Shown here piece after piece: positions 31,255 through 43,225 of a DNA stretch of 64,000 bases. The notes beneath the pieces are model-generated. The model was not told where the DNA came from. It searched no databases and was given only the letters and a program-made list of their open reading frames with translations. Position numbers and translations under genes: made by a program. Within the stretch, counting starts at the first letter, position 1. Each line of letters opens with the position of its first letter. Source of the stretch: Diphasiastrum complanatum (taxonomy: Eukaryota; Streptophyta; Lycopodiopsida; Lycopodiales; Lycopodiaceae); the NCBI GenBank assembly GCA_029204225.1, contig MU831893.1, forward strand, positions 1 through 64,000. Direction: 5' to 3'.

Positions 31255-32017
31255 GGAGAGTAGAATGTGTCGTCTGTCACGAGATATTCGTGACGGACGT
31301 CGAGTCGTGAAATTTCGCAAGTCGTGACTTGAGAAATGTCGCGATGCGTGACTTGCGAAATGTCACGATGCAGCCTGTCGCAAAATTTCACGATGGACGC
31401 CGGGTCGCAAAATTTCACGACAGGCGCACCAGGGGTTTAGCGTGAAAATTTTGCGACTCGCGGGTACATCGCAAAAATTTCACGACTCGTCTCATCGTGG
31501 ATTTCTAACGACTCCAATTTTTGGAATATTTTTGTATATTCCCCTCCCTCCGCCTTCCCGCCGCGGCGGATGGGGGTATTTCAAAAATTCGAATCGTCGA
31601 AAATCCCTTCTTTTTTGAAAATTTGAGTCTGTCCAGAAATTTTCGCGAAGCCTGCCTTTGCGTAAATTTTGCGATACCTGCCAAATCGCAAATTTTCACG
31701 CTGCCTTCACGAAAATTTCGCCAACGCAGTCTTCAAGATGCTTTCGCAAAAATTTCGCAAAGGCAGGCAGCGCTAAATTTTTTTGCAAAATTTTTTGGGA
31801 AGATTCAAATTTTTCTGAAAAGACTCGAATACCCAACGACTCGAATTTTTTATATTCCCCCTCCCCCGCCCACCCGCCGCGGCGGGTGGGGATTGGAATT
31901 CAAAAAAAATGTTTTTATTTTAAAAATATTTTTTATATCCCCCCACACACTCCTCCCCCCCCCCCCCCCCCCCGCCCCCTCCGCGGCGGGTGGCGGAGGG
32001 GGGGGGGGGGGGGGGGG
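31255..32017. repeat. TCGCGA-palindrome array and three GC hairpin modules
   Basis: 31260-31500 and 31630-31790 are packed with variants of TCGCGAAATTTCGCGAC. Between and after them come three modules of the type TTCCCCC...CCCGCCGCGGCGGG...GGGG (31540-31575, 31853-31892 and 31936-32017). The last ends in an 18-bp G-run that abuts LTR C3. Frames on both strands through here are alternate readings of the repeats. Confidence 0.75.
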
Positions 32018-33236
32018 TGTTGTAAAGCTACCTTTACAAGCTTTACTTCCGGCGCCATCGGCGCCAGCTATGTCCCCGGTGCCAACGGCGCCGGCGCCGC
32101 TCCTGGCGCCACTGTGACCAGAATCCAGCCGACGCAAAGTTCCTATGGCTGAAAAATCTTTGATCGGTTCTAGCGGAGTCCAGAGAGCTCAGATCGATGT
32201 GCAATTACCTCACACGATCTAGGCATGATTAAAGGAAGCCTGGGGATCAATAAAATCTAGAGAGAGAAAATGACTTTCTAGAAAGAGAAAATCCTACAGA
32301 GAGAAAAACGTGCTTTACCAACTTGGGTAGAGTGCTTGGTATGAGGGGGGGTGCCGAATCACACCAATACTATAGGGGAGTGCGGGTTGCGACTCAGGGC
32401 GAGCTCCAACCAAGTCTCAGCCTCCCTTGCTGGAATGTTGTCATGGCTCTCGCCTTGGCATGCTAGCGCCCCGGAGACTAGGGTCGGTCACACACTTGAA
32501 ATGTAACCTTCTCAGATTTATCAATAAAGTGGGATTTTCCTCGAACTGACTCTGATTACCTTCTGGGTTTCAGTGTTCGGTCAAAGCGCCAGTTGTAAGG
32601 CCGCTTTCAAAATTTTTAACTTGGCACATAGCTGAGGGTCGTATCCCGGGACGCCAACGGTATGCTGTCGGGACCATTCGGTCCGTGGCGCCAGCGGTAT
32701 GTTGTCGGGACCATTTGGTCCAGGAACTGGTTGTTTCCATATCTGTCGTGGCTTGTGGTTCTGAGTGTTCCTTGCATGAACGTGAATGGGTTAAGCTCTT
32801 GGGGAACGGGCTCTAACCTGTCGGCTGAGTTGGATGGCTTGCTTGGGTGGATGTTACCTGTTTATGGCTGTCCAGTCTGGCGTGGCGCCAGGTTGGCCTC
32901 CAGCACTCATGACAAAGCTTTCAGTTGGTTAAGTTTGATGTAAGTCAGACCGCTTGCTTGGAATGGATGTTACTCGTTTGTAACGAAGCTTCGAGTTGGT
33001 GAAGTTTGATGTATGTCGGGCGGCTTGCTTGAAGGGAAGTCACCCACATCGGGACCCCCGATCTGGCATGGCGCCAGGTTGGATCTCAATGTTGGTTTTC
33101 GGAACTTCAAGCTGGTTAAGTCTGATCGTTGTTGGCGAGTTGGCTGCTTGTATGTCAAGTGGGTTTGGATGGCAAGAGTTGAAGGCTGGGAAGCTAAGTC
33201 GTGGTTCCCGGCTCCCTTTGGGATGCCTGCGCTACA
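32018..33236 (+). repeat. element C3 5' LTR (1219 bp)
   Basis: TGTTGTAAAGCTACC start and CGCTACA end, then TG and primer site TGGTATCAGAGC at 33239-33250. GGCGCC repeats lie in the first 100 bp; AATAAAG is near 32523. It is the only complete copy of this LTR in the window. Confidence 0.8.
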
Positions 33237-33328
33237 TGTGGTATCAGAGCACCGACTGGCCGGTCAGATATGCGGATCTCACGAAAATGGCCACGGTTTG
33301 GGGTTCATCAAGACAACTGTTGTGCAAG

Positions 33329-33714
33329 GTGCTGCCCACAGTGTAAGCACGGGTGCGTCCACGGTCGGGGTGGTCGGTAGAACGGGGGACTTGATGAGTC
33401 AAGGTGCTGCCCTTGAGGTGTAAGCACGGTCAGTTCTCGCGGTTCGGGCCTAGCGTTGTCTGCACGTAGGACGGATGAGGCAAAGTGCTGCCTAGGGAGG
33501 TGAAAGCATGGTTTGTACCTTGTGGGGTGCGAGGTGACATATTCGAATTGTACTGGTTAACCATTGATACAGAGATGCTGCTTGAATTCGGGTGTAAAGC
33601 ACGGGTGGTTAGCTGCCGGTGCGGGATAGCTGCCAATCGTTTAGCTATAAGGGCTATCGTCCAAAAAGTGGTGGGGCGTGACTGAGGCAATGTGCTGCTT
33701 AATGGTGAAAGCAC
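33329..33714 (+). ncRNA. five-stem-loop array in the element C leader
   Basis: GTGCT...AGCAC hairpins at 33329-33350, 33414-33427, 33485-33509 (AGCAT, a G-U closing pair), 33575-33602 (outer pair lost) and 33692-33714 (perfect here, decayed in B). Order, spacing and loop sequences follow those of element B although the LTRs of the two elements have diverged strongly. Confidence 0.65.
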
Positions 33715-35097
33715 GGATAGTTGGAGGGGTGTCCTATGTGGCTGATTCCGTGATCGATTTGTATGGGCGCGACCAGGCAGAGGTCCGTTGGCAGGACCAT
33801 CTCAAAGGGGGACCTTGTCTTTGTTACTTGTTAGTAAACCTGCCTGAGTGTCTTACTTGTATGTATTCGTGATGAGTCTTAGTACTCGTGCTTTGCCTGG
33901 TTTGCATGATTGCTTGTGATACAAGGAGCTGATGAACCTTTTCTTTTGAAGGCTGATACCATCAAACAAAGAGGACTACAGAATCTATGGGGCGGATTTG
34001 CAGTTCAAAGACTCACACGTGAACGACAACGAAACGACTCAAGGTTTGCAAAGGATGGATGGCTAGCCTGTTTCTTGGGTTAGTTTCGTTTGCGACAACG
34101 CCCACCAGACGCAAGCAGGAAGTCAAAAGTTGGAAAGGGCAATTTCAGGGGAGATCTTCTATGGAGTAGTTGGTCTTCATTTTGGGACGGCCACCTTCGG
34201 AACTGAAACTCACTGAGCATGGGTGATATCCAGTAGCAGTTGGGTTTTTCCTCAAAGGGGAAAAAACTAGGATCCTCTTCAGAGATTGGCAACAAGTTGG
34301 ATCGAGCCATAATCCTAGCAGATGGGAAGCAAAGTGTGGGAAAGGCTTTTTGTCCGAAGAACTCTACTCTAAGTCCGATCAGCTGATTTTATAAGTGGAC
34401 GGAAACTATCACACACACCTCTCTCTTGGGGCAAATTTTGAATGAAAGTTGATCAAAATGGGGGCAAATTCAAGGTGACCTAGCCATACTCAGACGAGGA
34501 GACTGGCGAACTTTGGACCTAATAAGTTGACAAGTTTTTGTTGTGGAAAGGAAAGTTTGTTATAGGCTTTCTCTGGACCAGCAATGATGAGGAAACATAT
34601 GAGTACGCTGGCTTGTGTTACGTGTAAGGCAGCTGATCAATGAAGGAACTGTGAAAGTTGAGTCTTGCATGAGAGACTTGGTACTTCGAACGGACGCTAA
34701 GGGACAGTTCGCGTTGAGATTGGACTAGTGCAAACTCTGGGTGCATGTGTCTGATTCAAAGAGAGCTACTTGAAGCCAAGTTCGATGTACACTTCTTGTT
34801 TTGACTGTGAGGCAACTGACCAGTGATGGAATTGTGAAAGTCAAGTTTTGCGCGACGGACATGGTGCTTCAAACAAACGCGAAGAGATAGTTCGGATGCG
34901 GATCAAACTGGTGCGACCCTTTGGCTTTCCACGAGGTCAATGGTTACATTTGGGCTGATTCAAAGAGCTACTTCAAGCTAAGTGAGAGGTGCATTGCGGA
35001 GTACTCAATCTTTGCCTACCTTAAAGAGCCAAGATGGAAAAGTATCAAGATCAGGCTGGGACAAGGGGAGAAATCAAGGTGCAGAAGCAACAAGGCA

Positions 35098-35314
35098 CAA
35101 TCTAGTAGGCCCATAGTCTAAGTTATACACTAGGCCAAAATCTTTGAGTGTGGACTTAATACATAAGATGCCAACCAAAGCTATTTTATTTCCATGATAG
35201 AAATGGAGCCATATTTCCATTGGGGTATTTTTGCTCGTTTGATGAAATTTTACCAAAATCAGTAGAATAATTTTCTTAGTTATCAATAGATATCAATATA
35301 AACCCCCCCAACCC

Positions 35315-35349
<35 letters not shown>

Positions 35350-37436
35350 ACCAAAAAAAAAAAAAAAACTTGGTTCCCATCTCTTAGTATCATGAATTTT
35401 TTGTCCATGGTTCATCTATGTGATTGCAATTGTTTTGCCTTTTTGGAATGCGAAATCTACACAGAATTTTCAAAATCAAAAGTCCTATAATATGATATCC
35501 TTAAATATATTTTTTGTGTCAATCAACTTTTGTATGGGAAGCCATAGCTACAACTCATTGGACTACTTGTCAAGTTAAGTGATAGATTTGGTGTCAACTT
35601 TGTCATTATGCCCATAAGAACCCTAACATGCAAAAAAAGGTTCATGTTGTTTATGTTGGATAAAGATCCAACAGGCCAATCCCATTCTTTAGGCGAACTT
35701 TGGTACCACAAGCAATGAAAAACTCATCTTTCAAAAGGAAAATCCTCATAAATTTGCCAACTTCATTTTGGATGTTAGTTACTTCAAAATCTTAAACGGA
35801 CTAATTCTAAAACCTCATGGTACTTAAAATTATCTAACTTTTTTGGTTTTCAAATGTTTCATCACAACTTTGACTTTTATCTTGCCAAATGACATTCACT
35901 TTTATGGCTACACATCAACCAATAAATGCAATGTAAATCCAATTCTATCTATATTGTGACTTTATTTGTAGATGCTCATGTTCTAGAAAGGTTTGAGAGA
36001 CATGTGCTAGTTTGATTACTCTCTCCAAAACATCTGGATGTAAAGTAGAGATACAATGGGCCTTGAAAACTGAACATCGTGTCTTGCATTTACAAGGTAC
36101 TTACTATGAGCATAGATCATAAATCTTTGCTATACCTTGGAATGTTAAATGACATTACTAAACTTGGCCCTTGTTTCAATTGGTGCTACTAGTTTTCGAG
36201 AATCAAAAAGAACATGAAACATATGCTATATAGCTAATCTAAATAACATCTTTTGAAGCTATTATTCTCATGTACATACATATTGATTTCTATAAAGTCT
36301 TCATCTTGGTCCATGCATTAGCATGGACAATCCTATCTAGCATACAACGTGCTCCCAAAGTCTTTGTTAGGAGTAGGATATTTACTGATGTATTACCAAT
36401 ATCCATGGGCTAGTCTAGGTCTTTTATGTTTGGTTTGATGCTCCAATTGAAAACATATCAATAACAACAAAGTACACATTGGATTGGGAAAAGTGGAAGT
36501 CCCCAAATCCTATGCAACTAATCCAGTTTATGGTCTGCGTTCCAGTTACGTGTATATTTTGGCATTCTTTGAGGTCATTTTCCCTTGCACACTACTAGGT
36601 ACAAGGAAACCATGGACATTGACAAGGAATGCCTATAGTTCTCGTGGGCACCCATAAAATTTTTCAAGTGCAAGAGTGATGACGAGCATGACAACAATGA
36701 TTCTTTTATAGATACGAGGGCATGACAGACCTAGGTTTTTGACAAACATCATTAAGGGGCTTCATCTACACCCATGCGATTTACAAGATCATTGTTTGTT
36801 TGCAGTTATATGCAAGAGATAAAATGTTGCTCAAGAGCTTATGGTGTAAAAAATTGCATGCCATGTGTGACATGACAGGAGCACCAGGGGAAGCATCCAG
36901 GATCGATAGAGTCATAGCTCTACAAATTTTCCTCTAATGTTGGAGCTAAAGCTTTCTATCCATTCTTCTACCTCAACATCTATCGGGCTTCCTCGCTGAA
37001 CCCTAACGATGCTCTAGTTTAGTCTTGTTTTTGTGGTTTTTGTTGCAACTAGGTCTCTTCAACAAGCGGTTTGGATCAACAATTTGCTCACCAATGAATT
37101 CATATACCGCATGTGGCATTAGTCAATAATCTCACACACAAAACTTCAGGCTGCATGTCATCTAGTCCTCTACAAGAAAGGAGACCGGGGAGTGGCAAAG
37201 AAAGTAACCGTTGAAGAATATCCCAAATTCAGCAGCCTCATGAACGCCTTCTCTTATGACCACAACCCTCCTGGAGGATCGTGATGCTGCTAAATAGCGA
37301 CAAGTAGCTTCAAGAGTACCTAAGGGCAACAAGCTAGAAAAGGGTCGACCCCTATTATGTGTTTCAATCTTAGAGAGTGCAAAAGTTCATGATATTGTAG
37401 GTTGATCATGTGTCCTTTTTTATTTATTCTTGGATT
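35098..37436. other. decayed or unique AT-rich DNA, no gene recognised
   Basis: Contains a C-run of about 33 bp (35317-35349) followed by an A-run. Nothing else could be assigned. Part of 36700-37400 may be old retroelement sequence because the copia relic K follows it. Confidence 0.45.
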
Positions 37437-38445
37437 CATTTGTTGACTTTCAATTGTGCTAAAGAAGATCAAATCATTGCAACTTGGTCAAAGCTAAAAT
37501 GTTTCAATTGTGAAATCAAAGGACATTTTTCTAGTGATTGCTTTCAAAAGAAAAGAGATCAAGGAGATAAGCAAGGCAATTTCATTTTTGATGAGAATGG
37601 TCTTGATGAGAAAAATTCAAGTGATTCTTTTTTAACGTCTTCTTGTTAGACTAACCAATTATCGGATATTGATCCATGGTGGATTGATAGGGAAGAAATC
37701 TTTCATATGACATGTCTCAAAGAGTAATTCACTTCTTTCGTGCCTTATGAAGGAGAGAAGAAGGTCATCAACATGGCCAATCATGGTAAAGTTAGTATCA
37801 AGGGCATTGGTACTATTCCTATTTTTCTCTCACCTACAAATAGGATTGTAAGCTTGAAGAATGTATTACTAAGATGTTCTTAGGGTGTGTCACAAATGGT
37901 TTTGACACTGGAGCTTAAAGTGGAATTTGTTGGTGATTCTTGTTTGATAAAAAAGAAAGGAGTTTTAATTGCCCAAGGCAAGAGAAAGGTGAGCTCTACA
38001 AACTTGATGGATAGGTTATATCTAACCATGGTGGTTTGAAGGAAAAGAAGCAAATTGGTGAGATTTGTTCAATGTCAAAGTCACATAGGTTGTCTTATTC
38101 TAGATCTAGCTCAAGATCTAAGATGCCTTTTCATTTAGTACATTTGGATGTACATTGTACTAGTGCTTTGAGTAAGGGAAAAGCAAAGATGTTTGTGACT
38201 TGCATTGATAACTTTAGTGGATATTGTTGGATTTATCTTCTAAAAAGGGAGGACTTAATACTTGATATTTTTCTCAAGTTCAAGAATGTTGTGGAGAGTC
38301 AATTCAACATGAAGATCAAGTGCTTAAAGTTGGCAAATGAAGACCCATATATTGATGATTCATTAATTATCAGCAATTCAAATCAGTTGCTACATGAAAC
38401 CAAATCTTTGCTTTCATCAGAATTTGAGATGACTGATTTAGGTCC
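37437..38445 (+). pseudogene. copia relic K: zinc knuckle, protease, integrase start, foreign RT piece
   Basis: A CCHC knuckle CFNCEIKGHFSSDC is in the frame 37410-37649. It is followed, through stops, by a broken protease region (WWID then R in place of S-G-A) and the GIGTIPI segment. The frame 38036-38533 carries the integrase start (KSHRLSYSRSSSRSK, DNFSGYCWIYLLK) related to family A. At about 38341 it passes abruptly into a YIDDSLIISNS...FEMTDLG segment, which belongs in RT and looks like a different copia family. The integrase catalytic D-E half and the RT start are missing. Confidence 0.75.
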
Positions 38446-38712
38446 AATCTCAAACTTACCACCCCTCGACTCACCCAATCGCAGCTATAGGAGCACACCC
38501 CATAGTGGAACCCCGCCCCATACAGGCTATTGAACCTCAACAAGGTAGGAATGCGCAAACACAAGATGCACGAAGGCTCCAAGCACAGATGCCCGAGAGA
38601 GGCTATGAGAGCACAGGCTCTAACGCAGAACTAGGGGATATGCGAGCCATGCTAAAAGGATACATGGACGTGATAAGTGAGAATATGCAGACCTTAGCAG
38701 CAGATATAAACT
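38442..38712 (+). pseudogene. gag relic G, left part
   Basis: Open in one frame from about 38442 to the border of A2, with a polar, glutamine-rich and coiled-coil-like composition (LGDMRAMLKGYMDVISENMQ). It continues in phase across the A2 insertion at 43886. The left boundary with relic K is a sharp change of frame near 38445. Confidence 0.6.
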
Positions 38713-39367
38713 TGTGAAAAATACAGATCCTAAGTGGATCTAAACTCCAAGATCATTGGCTTGAATGCTTGCACTCCAAACTACATAAGCTAGGAATTGG
38801 CAACACATTCTATGCTACCTAGAATGCAAAGAACTTGATCAAAAAGCATTTATCACAAATGGAAACTTCCATAAACATCAAGTGCGGCCCAAAATAGCAT
38901 TATACAGTCCATAATACATCAGCCTATCACTTTTGGAAAGCACCTAAGATCATACACAATAGCTTGAAGACAATACACACAACAATGCTCTCAATGGAGG
39001 AAGAAACAATGACAATGATCTATTGATCTCAATGAAGCATACAAAAGGTTTCTCCAATCTGTTCTCCACGACTTCCCTACTATTTATGGATGAGGAAGAT
39101 GACTCTCTCTCCTCTCTCTAGAAGGTACTTGACCCTAGATATTCCCTATATAGGAAAAATAGCTAAAAATGGCTTATATGACCAAAATACATCAAAATGG
39201 TCTCATTTTGAAGGGTATGAAGTTTGACACTTCATCATACTGAAAAAATACAGTAAATAAAAACATTGTGGCCTGGTTCACACGTGCAAAACTCCAGAAC
39301 CAAAACTATTTACAATTTTAGCCAATTTAGGCCTCAAACTAGCTAGGAAATGTTGACAATTTTCACA
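38713..39367 (-). repeat. A2 3' LTR (655 bp)
   Basis: TG...CA ends on the minus strand. The palindrome at 39277-39290 is damaged (CACGTGCAAA). Confidence 0.93.
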
Positions 39368-42053
39368 CTCCCTCTTCAACATTGGATGCTAGTTTCAACA
39401 TAGTCTTTGAGCACATTCCAAGATTAGATCTATGCATTAAATATAGGTCCTTTCCCAATGGTTTGGTGAAGATATCAGCCACACACTCCTTTGAAGAGAC
39501 ATGTTGAAGCTCCACCTCTTTGGCAATGACTTGATCTCTCACAAAATGGTGAGCAATCTCAATGTGCTTGCTCCTTGCATGAAAAACAGGATTGCTTGCC
39601 AAGCTTTGGGCTGAAAGGTTATCACAAAGTATGATTGGAGTCTTCTCTGGTTCCAGCAAGTGAAGATCCAATAACATCCTCTTGATCCAAAGAATCTCCT
39701 TGGTGCATGTTGTTAATGCCTTGTACTCGGCTTCGGTAGAAGATAGAGAGATAGTTGGTTGCTTCTTTGATAGCCATGAGACCACTCCATCTCCAAGATA
39801 GATTGCAAAGGCACTTGTTGACTTCCTATCCATTTGATCACCTGCAAAATCTGAATCTGAAAATCCACAAAGGTTAGGTGTAGTACCTCCATACAAGATG
39901 CCAAAATCTCTAGATCCCGAGATGTATCTAAGTACTCTCTTTCCTAGCTTCCAATGAGCCTCACTAGGATCTTGCATAAATTGACTTAGTTTACCAACCA
40001 CAAAGCTTAGATCAGGTCTTGTGATGGTTAACCATATAAGAGATCCTATTAGCTTTTTATAGAGAGTAATGTCCTTGAAGGATCTTTCATTACTTCTTGT
40101 AGTTAGCTTTACATTTGATTCCATAGGAGTAGAAACAACTTTACAATCTTCCATATGAAACCTTTTTAGAATAGAGTTAACATACTTTTCTTGACATATG
40201 AATGTAGATTTAGAAGTTCTAATAATCTCTATTCCTAAGATATAATGAAGTTTACCAAGATCTTGAATTTCAAACTCTCTTTTGAGTGCCATCTTGATTT
40301 CATCTATATCTAGATTGTTACCACCACTTAAGATAATGTCATCAACATAGATCAAAAGTAAAGTGATATCATTTTCATTCAATCTAAAGTAGAGAGAATG
40401 ATCATACTCACTCATAACAAAGTTTTGAGAAAGTAAGAAGGAATTGAGCTTAGCATACCAACTCCTTGGTGCTTGCTTTAGCCCATACAAACTCTTTTGG
40501 AGATAGCACACATGATTAGGCTCATCATGTGAAACATAGCCCTCGGGTTGCTCCATGTAAATATCTTCTTCAAGATCACCATTCAAGAAGGCATTAGTAA
40601 CATCCATTTGCCACATATCCCAATCATAAAGAGTTGCAAGAGAGATTAGGATTCGAATAGTTACCATCTTTGCCACGGGTGCAAAGGTCTCATCATAGTC
40701 AATACCATATTCTTGAGCATACCCCTTTGCCACCAACCTTGCCTTGTACTTGTTGATTGATCCATCTTGATTTGTCTTGATCTTGAAGATCCACTTACAA
40801 CCAATTGCCTTCTTGTCCTTTGGAAGCTTTACCAACCTCCATGTGTTGCTTTTGATGAGTGCTTGATGCTCATGATCCATGGCTTGGATCCATTCCTTCT
40901 TTTGAATTGCTTCACCTACACAAGTTGGTTCATCAAAAGAGGTAAGAAAAGCAAAGTTAGAGTTGTCCACCACTTGCTTTCCTTTTTCATCATAGGTTAG
41001 CCTTGATGGCTTAGCCCTTTGCCTTTGAGTCTTCCTTGAAGTTTGCTTTGGAGTGGCATCTCCATCTTCATCCAAGACATCTTGCACATCATGATGATTA
41101 GTAGGCACATCAACATCAACATCAACAACATTGGAAACATTCTCTTCATGAAAGATGACATCCCTACTTATGACAACTTTCTTTGTAGAAGGAATGTACA
41201 CTTTGTAAGCCTTGCTTACTTCACTATAGCCAACAAACACACCCTTCTTTGATGAAGGATCTTCTTTAGTTCTATCATCAAGTGTGATATTGACAAAACA
41301 TGTACATCCAAAGATCCTACAATGCTTGACACTCGGCCTTCTACCATAAAGAACCTCATGAGGAGTTTTACCATCCAAGGAAGCACTTGTCCATCTATTA
41401 CATAGATAGTTAGCACATGCTAAAGCTTCCCCCCAAAAAGACTTAGCAAGATTAGCATGTAGTCTCATTGCCTTGGCACATTCACAAAGGGTTCTATTCT
41501 TCCTCTCGGCCACTCCATTCTGTTGTGGAGTCCTAGGACTAGACATCTCCCTCTTAATCCCATGTGCTATACAAAAGTCTTTGAACCTATTTGAGGTGTA
41601 TTCCCCTCCATTATCAGATCTTAAGCATTTGATCTTTGTATTGAATTGGTTTTCCATTTCATTCTTGAACTTGACAAATGCAGCAAACACTTCATCCTTA
41701 CTTTTAAGAAGATAGATCCAAGTATACCTACTAAAGTCATCAATGAAAGTTGCATACATCTTTGCCCCACCATTGCTAGTTGTACTAGAAGAATGAATAT
41801 CAGAATGCACAAGTTGAAAAGCTTCTTTAGATCTAGAAGTAGATCTAGAATAAGCAAGTCTATGAGCCCTTTTGGCCTTCTTATCAAACCTTTGTTGCTC
41901 TTGAAGTGTGAGAGGTCTCTCTTCAATTTCTGCAACTATGTCCATGAGTTCATTCAACTCAAGTAAGGACTCCATCCTCACTTTCCAAGTAGAGTAGTTT
42001 GATGAACTCAACCTTTCACTAGACTCTAGCATGATCCCACCATTGGAAGCCAT
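39363..42053 (-). CDS. A2 fused polyprotein: Gag start joined to integrase core, RT, RNase H
   Basis: 896 residues, same architecture as the A1 product: 63 Gag residues, then integrase core (D85, D147, E183), RT (D484, YVDD 569-572) and RNase H. It keeps the usual PQQNG motif before the integrase glutamate and QDLGKLHY in RT, both altered in A1, and has K for R in ITLYKKLIG. No zinc knuckle or protease. The frame is fully open, so decay since the last copying has been slight. Confidence 0.93.
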   Translation of the reverse strand: MASNGGIMLESSERLSSSNYSTWKVRMESLLELNELMDIVAEIEERPLTLQEQQRFDKKAKRAHRLAYSRSTSRSKEAFQLVHSDIHSSSTTSNGGAKMYATFIDDFSRYTWIYLLKSKDEVFAAFVKFKNEMENQFNTKIKCLRSDNGGEYTSNRFKDFCIAHGIKREMSSPRTPQQNGVAERKNRTLCECAKAMRLHANLAKSFWGEALACANYLCNRWTSASLDGKTPHEVLYGRRPSVKHCRIFGCTCFVNITLDDRTKEDPSSKKGVFVGYSEVSKAYKVYIPSTKKVVISRDVIFHEENVSNVVDVDVDVPTNHHDVQDVLDEDGDATPKQTSRKTQRQRAKPSRLTYDEKGKQVVDNSNFAFLTSFDEPTCVGEAIQKKEWIQAMDHEHQALIKSNTWRLVKLPKDKKAIGCKWIFKIKTNQDGSINKYKARLVAKGYAQEYGIDYDETFAPVAKMVTIRILISLATLYDWDMWQMDVTNAFLNGDLEEDIYMEQPEGYVSHDEPNHVCYLQKSLYGLKQAPRSWYAKLNSFLLSQNFVMSEYDHSLYFRLNENDITLLLIYVDDIILSGGNNLDIDEIKMALKREFEIQDLGKLHYILGIEIIRTSKSTFICQEKYVNSILKRFHMEDCKVVSTPMESNVKLTTRSNERSFKDITLYKKLIGSLIWLTITRPDLSFVVGKLSQFMQDPSEAHWKLGKRVLRYISGSRDFGILYGGTTPNLCGFSDSDFAGDQMDRKSTSAFAIYLGDGVVSWLSKKQPTISLSSTEAEYKALTTCTKEILWIKRMLLDLHLLEPEKTPIILCDNLSAQSLASNPVFHARSKHIEIAHHFVRDQVIAKEVELQHVSSKECVADIFTKPLGKDLYLMHRSNLGMCSKTMLKLASNVEEGV

Positions 42054-43225
42054 GATTCTAATGTTTCTTCAACTTTTAGGTTCTGTCCTAAAGCACTTAG
42101 CACTCACTTTTCTCTCAACAAATGATAGATAAAGAGATCTATGAAGATTTAGGACCCTAAAACACTTCTATCTTGAACCTAGATGGTTCCCAAGCATAGA
42201 AAGGAAGATTGAAACACATGCAACACTTTGCACACACTAAGAATGGATTACAAAATCAAACCAACTTGAACACACTCTTGCTTAAGCTCTCAAACTTTCC
42301 AGCAAGTGACCAAATCAAGTTATGGTGTGAAGAGTTACTTGCATTCTTAGAAAATACCCAAAACTAGGATGCCAAGATTACCTAGTAATGAACAAACTTG
42401 ATCAACATATGATCAACACACTAAGATATTGATTCAACCTGTAAAACCACATGTAAACCACACTTCTAAAAGTTTATAAACTCCAGCAAGTGATAAATAC
42501 AAGATTTAGAGGTGAATGAATGAGCACACTTAGTGGATCACAAGACTAGCTTCACTATCTTGTCAAATCTTGGTGTTTAGATGTAGATCTAAGATCACTT
42601 CACATGAGAATGTTCCTCAACCTGTTAAGAACCTGAAAACACACTTGCATAATGGTTAACACCTTCCAGCAAATGCTCCAATCAAATTACATAAGGAGAG
42701 TTACTTACATGCTCAACAAAGTACACCAAAATTTATGCCAAAATTGATGACAATCTTTACAATATGCTCTTCACAATGGAGCTTACAATATGTTCACCCA
42801 AAAAAGGGGATCTTTCATCTAAATGGGAGCTTTGCTCAGCCTTTAGGAGAATTACAACTCACTCAAAAGAGCATTTGTCATCCACTTAAGGAGAAGTTTC
42901 ATCCACTTAAGGAGAGTGTTCATCCAAGAATGGAGATTGTCAACAATAGGATTGAAAAGAACATTGTTAGTATTGAATATGCACAAGCCTCACAATCACA
43001 AATGATTAGGTGTTATGATCTGATCCAAAATAGTTTCTTTTCAGCCTCTGATCTTCAATAGACCTGAAATATGCTTTTGATCCACAAGTTCAACTCACAA
43101 AACAAAGGTTAGTAAGATTTGATCAACAAAGCAATGCAAAATCATGCTAGAACTTGATCAAACATCCAAATATCACCAAAAATGGAATACTTACTGTAAA
43201 TAGAAGCCAACCAGCTCTGATACCA
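42054..43225 (-). promoter_or_regulatory. A2 leader and primer site
   Basis: Same repeats as the A1 leader, primer site complement GCTCTGATACCA at 43214-43225. The opposite strand carries an open 108-codon frame at 42735-43061. Confidence 0.7.

Larger units (their letters stand above)
32018..35097 (+). mobile_element. non-autonomous gypsy-type element C3 (5' LTR, leader, part of 3' region)
   Basis: The 5' LTR is followed by a primer site, a leader with the same five stem-loops as element B, then 33715-34390 without coding motifs. After 34391 comes the 3' region also seen at 1498. It breaks at 35097 inside that region, so the 3' end and 3' LTR are missing. No Gag, protease, RT or integrase motif occurs anywhere, so the family is of LARD type. 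Leader and parts of the LTR are homologous to element B. The LTR abuts a G-run, so a target duplication cannot be judged. Confidence 0.7.

Noticed and set aside
31521-32152. Open frames of 164-198 codons
   Set aside because: They are readings of TCGCGA and GC modules and of the LTR C3 start.
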